Source of the DNA: Mycolicibacillus koreensis | GTDB taxonomy: Bacteria; Actinomycetota; Actinomycetes; Mycobacteriales; Mycobacteriaceae | Assembly: GCF_002104795.1 (NCBI RefSeq) | Contig: NZ_NCXO01000010.1 | Span: forward strand, 1-64,000 | Direction: 5' to 3' | Length of the DNA: 64,000 nt | Shown: in pieces, positions 16,260 to 25,572 of the stretch | How the letters are laid out: each line of letters opens with the position of its first letter | How positions within the stretch are numbered: position 1 is the stretch's first letter | Notes under the pieces: generated by a model | The model's input: the letters and a program-made list of their open reading frames with translations, nothing else | What the model was told of the DNA's origin: nothing | The model's database searches: none | Position numbers and translations under genes: made by a program

Positions 16260-16607
16260 TCATCGTTTGCGGCCGCGCGTGGCGGTCAGGGATCGCGGCG
16301 CCCGCAGAAACCAGGACTCCTCGATGAGTTCGTAGAGCTCGTCGACGCCGACGGCAGGAAGGCGGACCAGCACGACCGGATGCCCGTCGTAGTGGGCGGT
16401 CGTGAAGAACTTGCCCGGGTCGGCGGCCAGGAGCATGTCCTTCTCCTCCACCGACCCGACCCACACCACCAGCGCGCCCTCGTCATCGCGGATCCACGCG
16501 AACATGCGCGGTGTGGTCCGCCACGATGGGCTGCCGCCGTAGCTGGCCTGTTCGTACGCTCCTGGCAGGCCGAGCGCGAGCCGCCGGACGTCGTCCTCGG
16601 TGGCCAT
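16260..16607 (-). CDS. MmcQ/YjbR family protein
   Basis: 115 residues. VRRLALGLPGAYEQASYGGSPSWRT, the segment around MFAWI, and the C-terminal ELYELIEESWFLRAPRSL match the MmcQ/YjbR (DUF419) family, a small fold with CyaY-like topology and DNA-binding-like features but no settled function. The ATG at 16607 has AAAGGGG upstream and begins the conserved domain; the open frame upstream is arginine-rich noise. It is a single gene, divergent from the lipase-like gene across 165 bases. Confidence 0.88.
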   Translation of the reverse strand: MATEDDVRRLALGLPGAYEQASYGGSPSWRTTPRMFAWIRDDEGALVVWVGSVEEKDMLLAADPGKFFTTAHYDGHPVVLVRLPAVGVDELYELIEESWFLRAPRSLTATRGRKR

Positions 16608-16772
16608 CACCGCCCCTTTCGTGCCTCCGGCGCGCGGCCAGCGCCGGCGGCCGTCCCCGGTGCGGGCACTCCACCCTGTCGTGGAAAACGTGTCAGCAGA
16701 GACTACCGGCGCACCGCCTGCGAGAGCGCCGAATGCAGCGTGGGCGGCGGGTACGGCGCTTAAGCTGACTCG

Positions 16773-18059
16773 GTGCCGACGCGGTCGCTCAACGCTGTTT
16801 CGCCGACCGCCGCGCTCGCGGGCATCACGACCGCCGTAGCCGCGGTCGCAGGGTCGGCCGCGGCGCTGCGCAGCCCCGCGGTGATCCGGCGCCTCAACGA
16901 CTGGGCGCAGCGCCGCCTGACCGACGCGCAGCGCGCCGACCGGCACGCGGCGATCCTGCCCACACCCATTACGGGAACCGGTTTCTACGCCCCGGCAGGC
17001 GATCTCGCCGCCCGCAGCAACGGTGCGATCATCCGCGACGAGCGTGTTTCACCGCGGCTGCCGATCCCCGGCGCGGACGTCCGCCGGTTCATGGTGCGCT
17101 CCACCGACACCGCGGGAAGGGCGGTGCCGGTGACGGCCACGGTGATCGAGCCGCGCCGTCCCTGGCGGGGCAGCGGGCCGCGGCCGGTGGTGGTGCGCAA
17201 CCAGCCGATCAACGCACTCGGTCTGAAGGCCGCGCCGTCCTACCGCATCGCGCACGGCGTGTACCTCGACGTCCCGCCCCTGTTGCCGCTGTTGTTGGCG
17301 CGCAACTACGCGGTCCTGGTGCCCGATCACGAAGGTCCGCGGATGGCGTACTCGGCCGGCCGGATGGCCGCACATGCGGTGCTGGACTCGGTGCGCGGCA
17401 TGCAGACACTGCGACCGGCGCTCGCCGAATCACCGATGGTGATGGACGGCTACAGCGGTGGCGCCATCGCCACGGTGTGGGCCGCCCAGGAACAGCCGAC
17501 CTACGCCCCGGAGCTTCGCTTCAGTGGCGCCGTGGCCGGTGGCACCCCGACCGACTACGCGATGCTCTACCGCAGCATGAACGGCGCCCTGGGCTCCGGG
17601 CTGTTCGCCGCGGCCGTCATCGGCCAGGCCCGCGAATATCCGGAGATGGTCGAGCTGTTCGGCGATTTCGCGTTCTACGTGGCGACCCTCATCAAGGACC
17701 TGCCCCAGGCCCCGTTGGCCGCGGCCGGCGTGGCGCGCATCGATCTGGGACGGATCGCCGCGGTCGCCGACCCGATGGAATCAGAGATCGCGCAGGCCGT
17801 GATCGCCGACAACAAGCCGGGCGCCGCGGCGCCGACGATGCCGGTCCTACTTCATCACGGTTCACGCGACCGTTTCCTCGGTGACCAGTTCGTCCCCGAG
17901 CAGGGCGTGCATGACCTCGTCGCCGCCTGGCGCTCGCACGGGGGAACCGTCGACTACCTGCCCGTGCCCGGTGAGCACCTGATCGCCGCGGGTTGGGCCA
18001 TCCCCGCCGTGCTGCGGTGGATGACCGGAGTGATCGAGCCCCGCCTCGCCGGTAACTAA
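16773..18059 (+). CDS. Secretory-lipase (LIP) family alpha/beta hydrolase
   Basis: 428 residues. An N-terminal hydrophobic segment (SPTAALAGITTAVAAVAGSAAAL, roughly 10-32) suggests export or membrane anchoring. The catalytic triad is readable: S228 in DGYSGG, D366 in HHGSRDRF and H402 in VPGEHL. The region YRIAHGVYLDVPPLLPLLLARNYAVLVPDHEGP is typical of the LIP family (PF03583), of which mycobacteria carry several copies. It probably hydrolyses acylglycerols or other lipid esters at the cell surface. The GTG start gives the hydrophobic N-terminus. It lies just before the ArsR operator and is not obviously part of that operon. Confidence 0.87.
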   Translation: MPTRSLNAVSPTAALAGITTAVAAVAGSAAALRSPAVIRRLNDWAQRRLTDAQRADRHAAILPTPITGTGFYAPAGDLAARSNGAIIRDERVSPRLPIPGADVRRFMVRSTDTAGRAVPVTATVIEPRRPWRGSGPRPVVVRNQPINALGLKAAPSYRIAHGVYLDVPPLLPLLLARNYAVLVPDHEGPRMAYSAGRMAAHAVLDSVRGMQTLRPALAESPMVMDGYSGGAIATVWAAQEQPTYAPELRFSGAVAGGTPTDYAMLYRSMNGALGSGLFAAAVIGQAREYPEMVELFGDFAFYVATLIKDLPQAPLAAAGVARIDLGRIAAVADPMESEIAQAVIADNKPGAAAPTMPVLLHHGSRDRFLGDQFVPEQGVHDLVAAWRSHGGTVDYLPVPGEHLIAAGWAIPAVLRWMTGVIEPRLAGN

Positions 18060-18064
18060 ATAGT

Positions 18065-18092
18065 CAACAATTGAAAAAGTTTTCAATTGTTG
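18065..18092. promoter_or_regulatory. 28-bp perfect palindrome, ArsR operator
   Basis: Perfect 13-2-13 inverted repeat with arms CAACAATTGAAAA and TTTTCAATTGTTG, 24 bases before the ArsR ATG. It is an AT-rich island in a GC-rich genome. Position and symmetry fit the autoregulatory operator of an Rv0081-like repressor controlling the six downstream genes. Confidence 0.8.
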
Positions 18093-18116
18093 TTTTCTTT
18101 GTTACGGTCTGGTGCC

Positions 18117-18446
18117 ATGTCGGAGCCGCTGTACAAGTTGAAGGCCGAATTCTTCAAAACCCTCGGCCATCCCGCGCGGATCCGCATCCTGGAACTGCTC
18201 GTCGAGCGGGACCGCACCGTCGGCGAGTTGCTGCCCGAGGTGGGTTTGGAAGCCTCGAATCTCTCCCAGCAGTTGGCGGTGCTGCGACGAACCGGCGTCG
18301 TTGTGACAGCGAAATCCGGCAACACCGTGGTGTATTCGATCGCTTCAGCCGGCATCGCGGACCTGCTCGCCGTGGCACGCACCGTGCTCGCGGGCCTGCT
18401 GAGCGACCAGGCCGCGATCCTTGACGACCTTCGGGGCGCCCCGTGA
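18117..18446 (+). CDS. ArsR-family regulator, Rv0081-like
   Basis: 109-residue winged-helix repressor: LYKLKAEFFKTLGHPARIRILELL, then GLEASNLSQQLAVLRRTGVV as recognition helix, and a wing (KSGNTVVYSI). It has no cysteine at all, so it is not a classical metal-thiolate sensor. Its stop overlaps the next gene's GTG by four bases, and it heads an operon matching Rv0081-Rv0087. In M. tuberculosis, Rv0081 represses its own operon and is part of the hypoxia network. The ATG at 18117 is the start of the conserved domain. Confidence 0.93.
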   Translation: MSEPLYKLKAEFFKTLGHPARIRILELLVERDRTVGELLPEVGLEASNLSQQLAVLRRTGVVVTAKSGNTVVYSIASAGIADLLAVARTVLAGLLSDQAAILDDLRGAP

Positions 18447-18922
18447 GCTGGCTGACCCGGATGGTGCGCAGCGGTCGCTTCGCCGAGCCCGCCCCACCCG
18501 CGCCGACCGCGCGCCGCACTCCTCCCGCCGGGGTGCGGGGCAGCCTTCAGGTACGCCACGTCGACGTCGGGTCCTGCAACGCGTGCGAAGTCGAGATCGG
18601 CGCCGCGTTCGGACCGGTCTATGACGCAGAACGCTACGGAATCCGGCTGGTCGCCTCCCCGCGGCACGCCGACGCCCTTCTGGTCACCGGCGCGGTCACC
18701 CGCAACATGGTCGACCCGCTGATCAACACGGTCGCCGCCACTCCGCAGCCCCGTGTCGTGATCGCCTGTGGCGACTGCGCATTGGGGCGGGGTCCGCTCG
18801 CCGACGGCTACGGGGTGATCGGCGCGGTGGCCGATTTCGTCGATGTCGACGTCGAGGTACCGGGCTGCCCGCCGACACCGGAGGACATCATCGCCGCGCT
18901 GCGATCGGTGGCCGGGCGGTGA
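18443..18922 (+). CDS. Iron-sulfur small subunit of hydrogenase-related complex (Rv0082-like, NuoB/HycG type)
   Basis: 159 residues. Cysteines fit the single 4Fe-4S cluster of NuoB/HycG subunits: GSCNACEVE (C45, C48), ACGDC (C109/C112) and VPGCPPTPEDI (C142). It is the electron-transferring peripheral subunit, predicted to sit between the large subunit and the membrane arm. The N-terminal 30 residues are proline/alanine-rich. It overlaps the ArsR gene and the next gene by four bases each (GTGA junctions), so translation is coupled. Confidence 0.92.
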   Translation: MSWLTRMVRSGRFAEPAPPAPTARRTPPAGVRGSLQVRHVDVGSCNACEVEIGAAFGPVYDAERYGIRLVASPRHADALLVTGAVTRNMVDPLINTVAATPQPRVVIACGDCALGRGPLADGYGVIGAVADFVDVDVEVPGCPPTPEDIIAALRSVAGR

Positions 18923-20895
18923 CGGTGACACAGACACGTCCGGCCAGCGGCGACCCCACTGCGTTGCCGCGTGGCGGTGCGGCCGCTGCCGTCAGCGGAG
19001 CGGCCACGGTCGTCGTCGGCGCGGTCGGCGTCATCGTCGGTCTGATCGCACTGACCGGTTCCCGCCCGTCGGTCGATCTCGGATGGGCACTGCCGTTGAT
19101 CGGTGTGCGGTTTGCGGTCGAACCGCTCGGTGGGTTCTTCATGGTGCTGATCGGCGCCGTCTCGGGGATCGTCGGCGTGTACTGGATCGGATACGCCACC
19201 CGAGAACGGTTGGGCGCCATCCCCTTGACGCTGTTGCCGGCGTTCGTCGCTGCTCTGCTGACGGTTCCCGCGGCGGGAACGATCACCACCTTTCTGCTCG
19301 GCTGGGAACTCATGGCGATCGCGTCGCTGGCATTGCTGCTGACGGGGCACCGACGTGCGCCGGTGCGCTCGGCCGCCGTGGTGTACGCGGTGATGACCCA
19401 ACTCGGGTTCGTCACGATTCTCGTGGCGTTGATGCTGCTCGCCGCGGCGGGCGGTGCCGACGATCTCAGCGCGATCGGTGCGGTGCCCGACGGTGTCGCC
19501 AATACCGTCTTCGTGTTGACCCTGCTCGGTTTCGGCTCCAAGGCCGGGCTGCTCCCATTGCACGCCTGGCTGCCGTGGGCCCACCCGGAGGCGCCGAGTG
19601 CGGTATCGGCGTTGATGAGCGCCGCGATGGTCACCCTGGGCGTCTACGGACTGATGCGCATCGATCTGCAGGTGCTCGGACCCGGACCGCGGTGGTGGGG
19701 TGTGACGCTGCTGGTGGTCGGGGCGGTCTCCGCGGTCTACGGGGTGTTGCAGGCTTCGGTGGCCACCGACCTCAAACGCCTCCTGGCGTACTCCACCACC
19801 GAGAACATGGGACTGGTCGTGCTGGCGCTGGGGGCCGCGACACTGCTCGCCGCCGGCGGCGCCCATCCCGCTGCGATGGTGGCGGCGGCCGCGGCGCTGC
19901 TGCACCTGCTCGCCCACGCCGCATTCAAGACCCTCGCCTTCTTCGGCGCCGGTGCCGTGTTGGGCGCGACCGGGTTACGTGACCTGGACCGCCTCGGTGG
20001 TCTCGCCCGACGCATGCCGGCCACGACGGTGCTGTTCGGCATCGCCGCGCTGGGGGCATCGGGATTGCCGCTGGGCGCCGGCTTCGTCAGCGAGTGGCTG
20101 CTGATTCAGTCATTCATCCACACCGCGTCGAGCACCGACGCGGTGATCGCCCTGGCGATGCCGCTCGCGGTGGGGGCGGTCGCGCTCACCGCGGGACTCG
20201 GCGTCGCGTCGATGGTGAAGGCCTTCGGCATCGGATTCCTCGCCCGGCCGCGCTCCGACGCCGCCGCCGCGGCCAAGGAGACCTCGCCGAGCATGCTGGT
20301 CGCGATGGCGCTGGCCGGGATCGGCTGCATGATGTTGGCGGTGCTGCCGGTCGTCGTCACGCCGCTGTTGCGAGGTGCCCTCGACGTCCTGCCGGCCGCG
20401 GCGGGAGTCGACCCGCCGCAACTCGGGGCGATTGTGCGGTTGCCCGGCATGGCCGGGACGATGGGGCCGGGACTGCTTGCCGCGGCGCTGATCGCGGCCG
20501 TGCTGAGCGTGATCGCGCTGTCCGGTTGGCGTGCCTCACTGCGGCCCCACGCGGTGAGAGCCCCGTTGTGGGCATGCGGTGCCGATGATCTCAGCACCCG
20601 GATGCAGTACACCGCAACATCGTTCGCCCAACCCCTGCAGCGGGTGTTCACCGGGGTGCTGCGGCCCGACACCGATTTCGCGGTGACCCATCTGGTGGGA
20701 TCACGGTATCTGGTCGACACGCTCTCCTACCGCAGCGCGATGACCGACATCATCGAAGACCGGCTGTACCGGCCGGTGCTGCGGGTGATCGGCGGTGCGG
20801 CGCAACTCATGCGCCGCGCCCACACCGGCAGTGTTCACCTGTATCTGGCCTACGGCGCTCTCGGGGTGCTGGTGATCCTGGTGGTGGCGCGGTGA
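18919..20895 (+). CDS. Antiporter-like membrane subunit (Rv0083-like, HyfB/NuoL type)
   Basis: 658 residues with many membrane helices. The family signature GSKAGLLPLHAWLPWAHPEAPSAVSALMS matches the proton-translocating helix region of NuoL/HyfB, and DLKRLLAYSTTENMG follows as usual. It belongs to the membrane arm of the complex and probably couples electron transfer to proton or sodium movement. Overlaps of four bases on both sides indicate coupled translation. Confidence 0.93.
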   Translation: MTVTQTRPASGDPTALPRGGAAAAVSGAATVVVGAVGVIVGLIALTGSRPSVDLGWALPLIGVRFAVEPLGGFFMVLIGAVSGIVGVYWIGYATRERLGAIPLTLLPAFVAALLTVPAAGTITTFLLGWELMAIASLALLLTGHRRAPVRSAAVVYAVMTQLGFVTILVALMLLAAAGGADDLSAIGAVPDGVANTVFVLTLLGFGSKAGLLPLHAWLPWAHPEAPSAVSALMSAAMVTLGVYGLMRIDLQVLGPGPRWWGVTLLVVGAVSAVYGVLQASVATDLKRLLAYSTTENMGLVVLALGAATLLAAGGAHPAAMVAAAAALLHLLAHAAFKTLAFFGAGAVLGATGLRDLDRLGGLARRMPATTVLFGIAALGASGLPLGAGFVSEWLLIQSFIHTASSTDAVIALAMPLAVGAVALTAGLGVASMVKAFGIGFLARPRSDAAAAAKETSPSMLVAMALAGIGCMMLAVLPVVVTPLLRGALDVLPAAAGVDPPQLGAIVRLPGMAGTMGPGLLAAALIAAVLSVIALSGWRASLRPHAVRAPLWACGADDLSTRMQYTATSFAQPLQRVFTGVLRPDTDFAVTHLVGSRYLVDTLSYRSAMTDIIEDRLYRPVLRVIGGAAQLMRRAHTGSVHLYLAYGALGVLVILVVAR

Positions 20896-21851
20896 CGGTG
20901 ATGGCGTATCTGGCCGGGGCTGTCCAAATCGCCCTGGTCGTCCTCGGGGCGCCGGTGATCATCGGCGTGATGCGGCAGGTCCGGGCACGCGCTGAGGGGC
21001 GTATCGGAGCCGGTGTGCTGCAGCCCTGGCGGGACCTGCGCAAGCAACTCGGCAAGCAGTCGATCAAACCCGACGGCACGACCGTGGTGTTCGCCGTCGC
21101 ACCGGCGGTCGTGGCCGGTAGCACCGTGGTGATCGCCGCCGTCGCCCCGCTGGTGGCCACCGGATCGCCGCTGGACCCGGTGGCCGACCTCGTCGCAGTC
21201 GTCGGGCTGTTGTTCGTCGGAACCGTCGCGCTGGCACTCGCCGGGATCGACACCGGCACCGCGTTCGGCGGAATGGGCGCGAGCCGCGAGATGACGATCG
21301 CCGCCCTGGTGGAACCCACCATCCTGCTGGCGGTGTTCGCCCTGTCGATACCGGCCGGGTCGGCCAACCTCGGTGCGATCGTGGCGAATTCGATGGCCAA
21401 CCCGACCCAGGTGATCTCCCTGGCCGGCGCTCTGGCGTTCGTCGCGCTGGTCGTGGTGATCATCGCCGAGACCGGCCGGCTGCCCATCGACAACCCCGCC
21501 ACCCATCTGGAGCTGACCATGGTGCACGAGGCCATGGTTCTCGAATACGCCGGACCCAAACTGGCACTGGTCGAATGGGCCTCCGGCATGCGACTGACCG
21601 TGTTGCTGGCGCTACTGGCGAACCTCTTCGTGCCGTGGGGCATCGCCGGGACCGATCCCGCGCCGATCACCCTGCTGATCGGCGTGGCGGCGGTCGCCGC
21701 CAAGGTGATTGTCCTGGCGGTGGCGTTGGCCTTCGCCGAGGTGTTCATCGCCAAGCTGCGGCTCTTCCGGGTTCCGGAGTTGCTCGCCGGGTCGTTCCTG
21801 TTGGCTCTGCTGGCGGTGACGTCGGCCAACTTCTTCACCGGATCGGGGTGA
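20892..21851 (+). CDS. hycD: Membrane anchor subunit HycD (NuoH-like)
   Basis: 319 residues, about eight membrane helices. The conserved loop [20 protein letters not shown] and [11 protein letters not shown] is diagnostic for HycD/NuoH subunits, which connect the soluble redox arm to the ion-pumping arm. [12 protein letters not shown] near residue 50 is also typical. It corresponds to Rv0084. Confidence 0.94.
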   Translation: MTVMAYLAGAVQIALVVLGAPVIIGVMRQVRARAEGRIGAGVLQPWRDLRKQLGKQSIKPDGTTVVFAVAPAVVAGSTVVIAAVAPLVATGSPLDPVADLVAVVGLLFVGTVALALAGIDTGTAFGGMGASREMTIAALVEPTILLAVFALSIPAGSANLGAIVANSMANPTQVISLAGALAFVALVVVIIAETGRLPIDNPATHLELTMVHEAMVLEYAGPKLALVEWASGMRLTVLLALLANLFVPWGIAGTDPAPITLLIGVAAVAAKVIVLAVALAFAEVFIAKLRLFRVPELLAGSFLLALLAVTSANFFTGSG

Positions 21852-21855
21852 GCCG

Positions 21856-22512
21856 GTGGTCGACTACGTGAGCCTGTTGGACCTCGCGGCCGGAACGGTG
21901 CTGCTGGCCGCCGTGCTGATCGTGTGGCGCCGGGACCTGCCCGCGATCGTGCGGCTGCTGGCGCTGCAGGGCGCGGCACTGGCGATGATCCCGATCATCC
22001 GCGGTGTACACGACCACGACACGGCGTTGATCGCCGTGGGGATCGCCGTGTTCGGTGTGCGCGCCGTGTTGCTGCCCTGGCTGCTGAGACGGGTGGTCGG
22101 CCAGGAACGCCGCGACCAGCGCGAAGCCACCCCGCTGGTCAGCACCGGCGTGTCACTGCTGGTCACCACCGCCCTGGTGATGGTGGCCTTCGCGGTGTCG
22201 CGCCCGGTCGTGGCGCTGCAACCGGTGGCGACGACGGCAGCGGCCCCGGCGGCGTTCGCCGTGGTGCTGACGGCGCTGTGGGTGATGACCACCCGTCGGC
22301 ACGCCATCTCGCAGGCAGCCGGATTTCTCATGCTGGACAACGGGATCACCGCGGCCGCCTTTCTCCTCACCGCCGGTGTCCCGTTGATCGTGGAGTTGGG
22401 GGCGTCGCTGGACGTGCTGTTCGCGTTGATCGTGATCGGTGTGCTCACCGGCCGGCTGCGCCGTGCCTTCGGTGACGCCGACCTCGATCGGCTTCAGGAG
22501 TTGAGGGACTGA
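21856..22512 (+). CDS. hycP: Membrane subunit HycP (HyfE-like)
   Basis: 218 residues, predicted six to seven membrane helices with short loops. [42 protein letters not shown] matches the HyfE/NuoK-related region of energy-converting hydrogenases. GTG start, four bases after the hycD stop. It corresponds to Rv0085 by order. Confidence 0.88.
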   Translation: MVDYVSLLDLAAGTVLLAAVLIVWRRDLPAIVRLLALQGAALAMIPIIRGVHDHDTALIAVGIAVFGVRAVLLPWLLRRVVGQERRDQREATPLVSTGVSLLVTTALVMVAFAVSRPVVALQPVATTAAAPAAFAVVLTALWVMTTRRHAISQAAGFLMLDNGITAAAFLLTAGVPLIVELGASLDVLFALIVIGVLTGRLRRAFGDADLDRLQELRD

Positions 22513-23984
22513 TGACCACAGCGATCCTGATCGCGATCGTCGGCCCCGCGGCGGCGGCACTCGTCACGCTGATCGTCGGATGGCGCACATGGTCGGCGAC
22601 ACTGACCGTGGTCGCGGCGCTGGGGGTACTCGGTTGCGGGATCGCCCTGGCCGTCGGCGGCCACGGGACGGGCTGGCGCCATCTGGCCCTCGGGGGGCTG
22701 CTGCGTGCCGACGCCCTGTCGGCCACGATGCTGATCGTCATCGGCGTCGTCGGTTCGCTCGCCACCTGGGCGAGCATCGGTTACATCCGAACAGAACTGG
22801 CCGACGGCCACACCGATCGTCGCGGTGCGCGCCTCTACGGCGTACTGACGGGGCTGTTCCTGTCGGCGATGGTCCTCGCGGTCTGTGCCAACGACATCGG
22901 CGTGGTCTGGGTCGCGATCGAAGCCACCACCGTCGCCACTGCCTTTCTGGTGGGTCACCGCCGGACCCGCACCGCGCTGGAGGCGACCTGGAAGTACGTG
23001 ATCGTGTGCTCGGTGGGGATCGCGGTGGCGCTGCTGGGGACGGTCCTGCTGTATTTCACCGCGCGCCTGGCCGGTGCCGGCGCGGACAACGCCCTGCATC
23101 TCGATGTACTCACCGCCCACGCCGGTGCCCTCGACCCGGCGGTCACCCGACTGGCCGCTGCCCTGCTGCTCATCGGATACGGAGCCAAAGTCGGCCTGGT
23201 GCCGTTTCACACCTGGCTGGCCGACGCCCACAGCCAAGCGCCCGCGCCGGTGTCCGCGTTGATGAGCGGTGTGCTGCTGTCGGTGGCGTTTTCGGTGTTG
23301 ATCCGGATCAAACCCATCATCGACGCCGCAGTGGGGCCGGGATTTCTGCGCGGCGGGTTGCTGGCGGCCGGACTGGCCACGGTATTGGTCGCCGCGCTGT
23401 TGCTGACGGTGACCACCGACCTCAAACGGATGCTGGCCTACTCATCGATGGAGAACATGGGCTTGATCGCCGTCGCCGCCGCGGCGGGAACGCGATTGGC
23501 GATCGCCGCACTGCTGCTTCATGTTTTGGCCCACGGTGTCGGCAAGACCGTGCTGTTTTTGACCAGCGGACAACTGCAACACGGCTACTCCTCGACCGCG
23601 CTGGCCGACATCGGGGGTGTCTTCGAGCGGTCTCGTCTGCTCGGATCCACCTTCATGATCGGCATGATCGCCCTGTTGGGCCTGCCCCCCTTCGCGATGT
23701 TCGCCAGCGAGATCTCCATCGCCCGATCCCTGGCCGATGCACAGCTGTCCTGGGTGCTGGCAGTGGTCTTGGTGCTGATCGTCATCGCCTTCGCCGCGCT
23801 GACCCGCAACTCGATCCGGGTGATGTTCGCGCCTACCCGTGATGCTCCGGTGGACATCGCGGTCCCGATTCCGGTCGCCGGTGCGCTGGTGGCCGGCGTC
23901 GCGCTCACGGTGGTGCTCGGTGTGACGATCGGGCCTCTGGCGGTCCTGTTCGACGCCGCCGGAACCCAGTTCGGGGTGCGTTGA
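22512..23984 (+). CDS. hycQ: Antiporter-like membrane subunit HycQ (HyfF-like)
   Basis: 490 residues, polytopic. It is the second antiporter-type subunit of the complex: GAKVGLVPFHTWLADAHSQAPAPVSALMS and DLKRMLAYSSMENMG repeat the motif order seen in the 658-residue subunit. Its ATG overlaps the hycP stop, and its stop overlaps the hycE start (TGATG). It corresponds to Rv0086. Confidence 0.93.
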   Translation: MTTAILIAIVGPAAAALVTLIVGWRTWSATLTVVAALGVLGCGIALAVGGHGTGWRHLALGGLLRADALSATMLIVIGVVGSLATWASIGYIRTELADGHTDRRGARLYGVLTGLFLSAMVLAVCANDIGVVWVAIEATTVATAFLVGHRRTRTALEATWKYVIVCSVGIAVALLGTVLLYFTARLAGAGADNALHLDVLTAHAGALDPAVTRLAAALLLIGYGAKVGLVPFHTWLADAHSQAPAPVSALMSGVLLSVAFSVLIRIKPIIDAAVGPGFLRGGLLAAGLATVLVAALLLTVTTDLKRMLAYSSMENMGLIAVAAAAGTRLAIAALLLHVLAHGVGKTVLFLTSGQLQHGYSSTALADIGGVFERSRLLGSTFMIGMIALLGLPPFAMFASEISIARSLADAQLSWVLAVVLVLIVIAFAALTRNSIRVMFAPTRDAPVDIAVPIPVAGALVAGVALTVVLGVTIGPLAVLFDAAGTQFGVR

Positions 23985-25462
23985 TGACGACGCATCGCCA
24001 GACCCGCACCGTCGCAGACCGCGAACTCATTGCTGAGGCCCGCAGACTTCTCGATGCGGGCTTCCGCTTGGGTTTGGTCGCCGCACACGACGACGGTGAC
24101 CGGCTACGGGTGGTGTACCTGTTTCTGGCCGGCAGGCCCGACCGCCGGATCGAGTTGAGCGTCACCACGTCCGCAGACCAACCCCAGGTGCCCTCCCTCG
24201 CCGGGCTCTCCTTTCCCGCCGGTCGTTTCGAACGCGAGATGGCCGACCTGTTCGGGATCGCCCCCCTCGGCCATCCACGCCCTTATCGACTGGTCCGCCA
24301 CGCGCACTGGCCGCAGGACTGGTATCCGATGCGGCGGGACGCTGGACCGCCACCACCGTTCACCTCGACGGCGCGCTACCCCTTCAAGACAGTCGAAGGG
24401 CCCGGCGTCTACGAGATCCCGGTCGGCCCGATCCATGCCGGACTCATCGAACCCGGACACTTCCGGTTCTCGGTCGTCGGGGAATCGGTGCTGCGCTTGA
24501 AGATCCGGCTGTGGTTCCTGCACCGGGGAGTGGAACGGGCGTTTCAGGGACGACCCGTCGGCGACGCCACGACACTCGCCGAACACATCAGCGGCGACAC
24601 CTCGGCCGGACATGCGTTGGCGCACAGCCTCGCCGTCGAAGATGCCCTCGGGGTAGCCGTACCGGATGAGGCACAACGACTTCGTGCCCTGCTGGTCGAA
24701 CTGGAACGAATGTACAACCATGTCGGTGACCTCGGTGCTCTTGCCAACGACGTCAGCCTCGGTCTGGCCAACGCGCACGCCCTGCAGGTGCGGGAGCGCC
24801 TGCTACGGATCAACCGGAGCGTCACCGGTCACCGGTTGTTGCGCGGAGCCATCCGGCCCGGAGGCGTGCACCTGCGGGAGCTGCCCGACCCGGACGAGTT
24901 GCGCCGCATCGGCGACGACGTCGCCGAGATCGCTGCGTTGACCCTCGGCAACTCCGTCGTCTACGAACGTTTCGCGCGCACCGCGGTACTGCCGGGCGCC
25001 GATGCGCGGGTGCTGGGCACCCTGGGCTATGTGGCGCGGGCCAGCGGCGTGAGCACCGACGCCCGCCTGGATCACCCCGTGACAGCGTTGCCGGTCACCG
25101 AGGCCGGCGACGACGGCGGCGATGTGCTGGCCCGTTACATTGTTCGCCGCGACGAGGTCGCCGCCTCGGTCGAGTTGGCCTGCCACCTCACCGAGACCCA
25201 TGGCGGACCGACGGACATCGCCGTGTCGCTACCCGAGAAGGGCCGGGCCGCCGACGGGGTCGGCATCGTGGAGGGCTGGCGCGGCACCATCGTGCACCGC
25301 GTCGAAATCGACGCCGACGGCACGCTGACCCGCGCGAAGATCGTCGATCCGTCCTGGTTCAACTGGCCGGCACTGCCGGTCGCCATGACCGACACGATCG
25401 TGCCCGACTTTCCGCTGGCGAACAAGAGCTTCAACCAGTCCTATGCGGGAAACGACCTGTGA
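23984..25462 (+). CDS. hycE: Large subunit HycE-like, lacking NiFe ligands
   Basis: 492 residues. Residues about 1-125 are NuoC-like (FEREMADLFGIAPLGHPRPYRL); the rest is NuoD/HycE-like (PVGPIHAGLIEPGHFRFSVVGE, HRGVERAFQGR). The two cysteine pairs that bind Ni and Fe in hydrogenases are absent. The first site reads EHISGDTSAGH (200-210) instead of R-x-C-G-x-C. The second reads VDPSWFNW (D455) instead of D-P-C-x-x-C. It therefore cannot be a classical hydrogenase and belongs with energy-converting hydrogenase-related complexes. The electron partner is unknown. I prefer the ATG at 23984 over the TTG one codon earlier. Confidence 0.93.
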   Translation: MTTHRQTRTVADRELIAEARRLLDAGFRLGLVAAHDDGDRLRVVYLFLAGRPDRRIELSVTTSADQPQVPSLAGLSFPAGRFEREMADLFGIAPLGHPRPYRLVRHAHWPQDWYPMRRDAGPPPPFTSTARYPFKTVEGPGVYEIPVGPIHAGLIEPGHFRFSVVGESVLRLKIRLWFLHRGVERAFQGRPVGDATTLAEHISGDTSAGHALAHSLAVEDALGVAVPDEAQRLRALLVELERMYNHVGDLGALANDVSLGLANAHALQVRERLLRINRSVTGHRLLRGAIRPGGVHLRELPDPDELRRIGDDVAEIAALTLGNSVVYERFARTAVLPGADARVLGTLGYVARASGVSTDARLDHPVTALPVTEAGDDGGDVLARYIVRRDEVAASVELACHLTETHGGPTDIAVSLPEKGRAADGVGIVEGWRGTIVHRVEIDADGTLTRAKIVDPSWFNWPALPVAMTDTIVPDFPLANKSFNQSYAGNDL

Positions 25463-25572
25463 GTCCGGTGGGGCGTGGCGCACCCGACAGGGCAGGTGCG
25501 GCGTGAGGTCGCCCAGGGGGGCCGCACGCGAACCCTCGTGCGTCGTTCGTGGTTCCGGACCCGTCTCGGACC
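25463..25572. other. Convergent intergenic gap
   Basis: 110 bases between hycE and the kinase gene, both ending here. A loose hairpin is possible (GTGCGGC at 25496-25502 with GCCGCAC at 25521-25527). No gene seen. Confidence 0.3.

Noticed and set aside
23984..25462. Genuine NiFe hydrogenase or formate hydrogenlyase
   Set aside because: Both Cys-x-x-Cys ligand sites are missing in the large subunit, so H2 chemistry at a NiFe centre is not supported despite hyc gene names.
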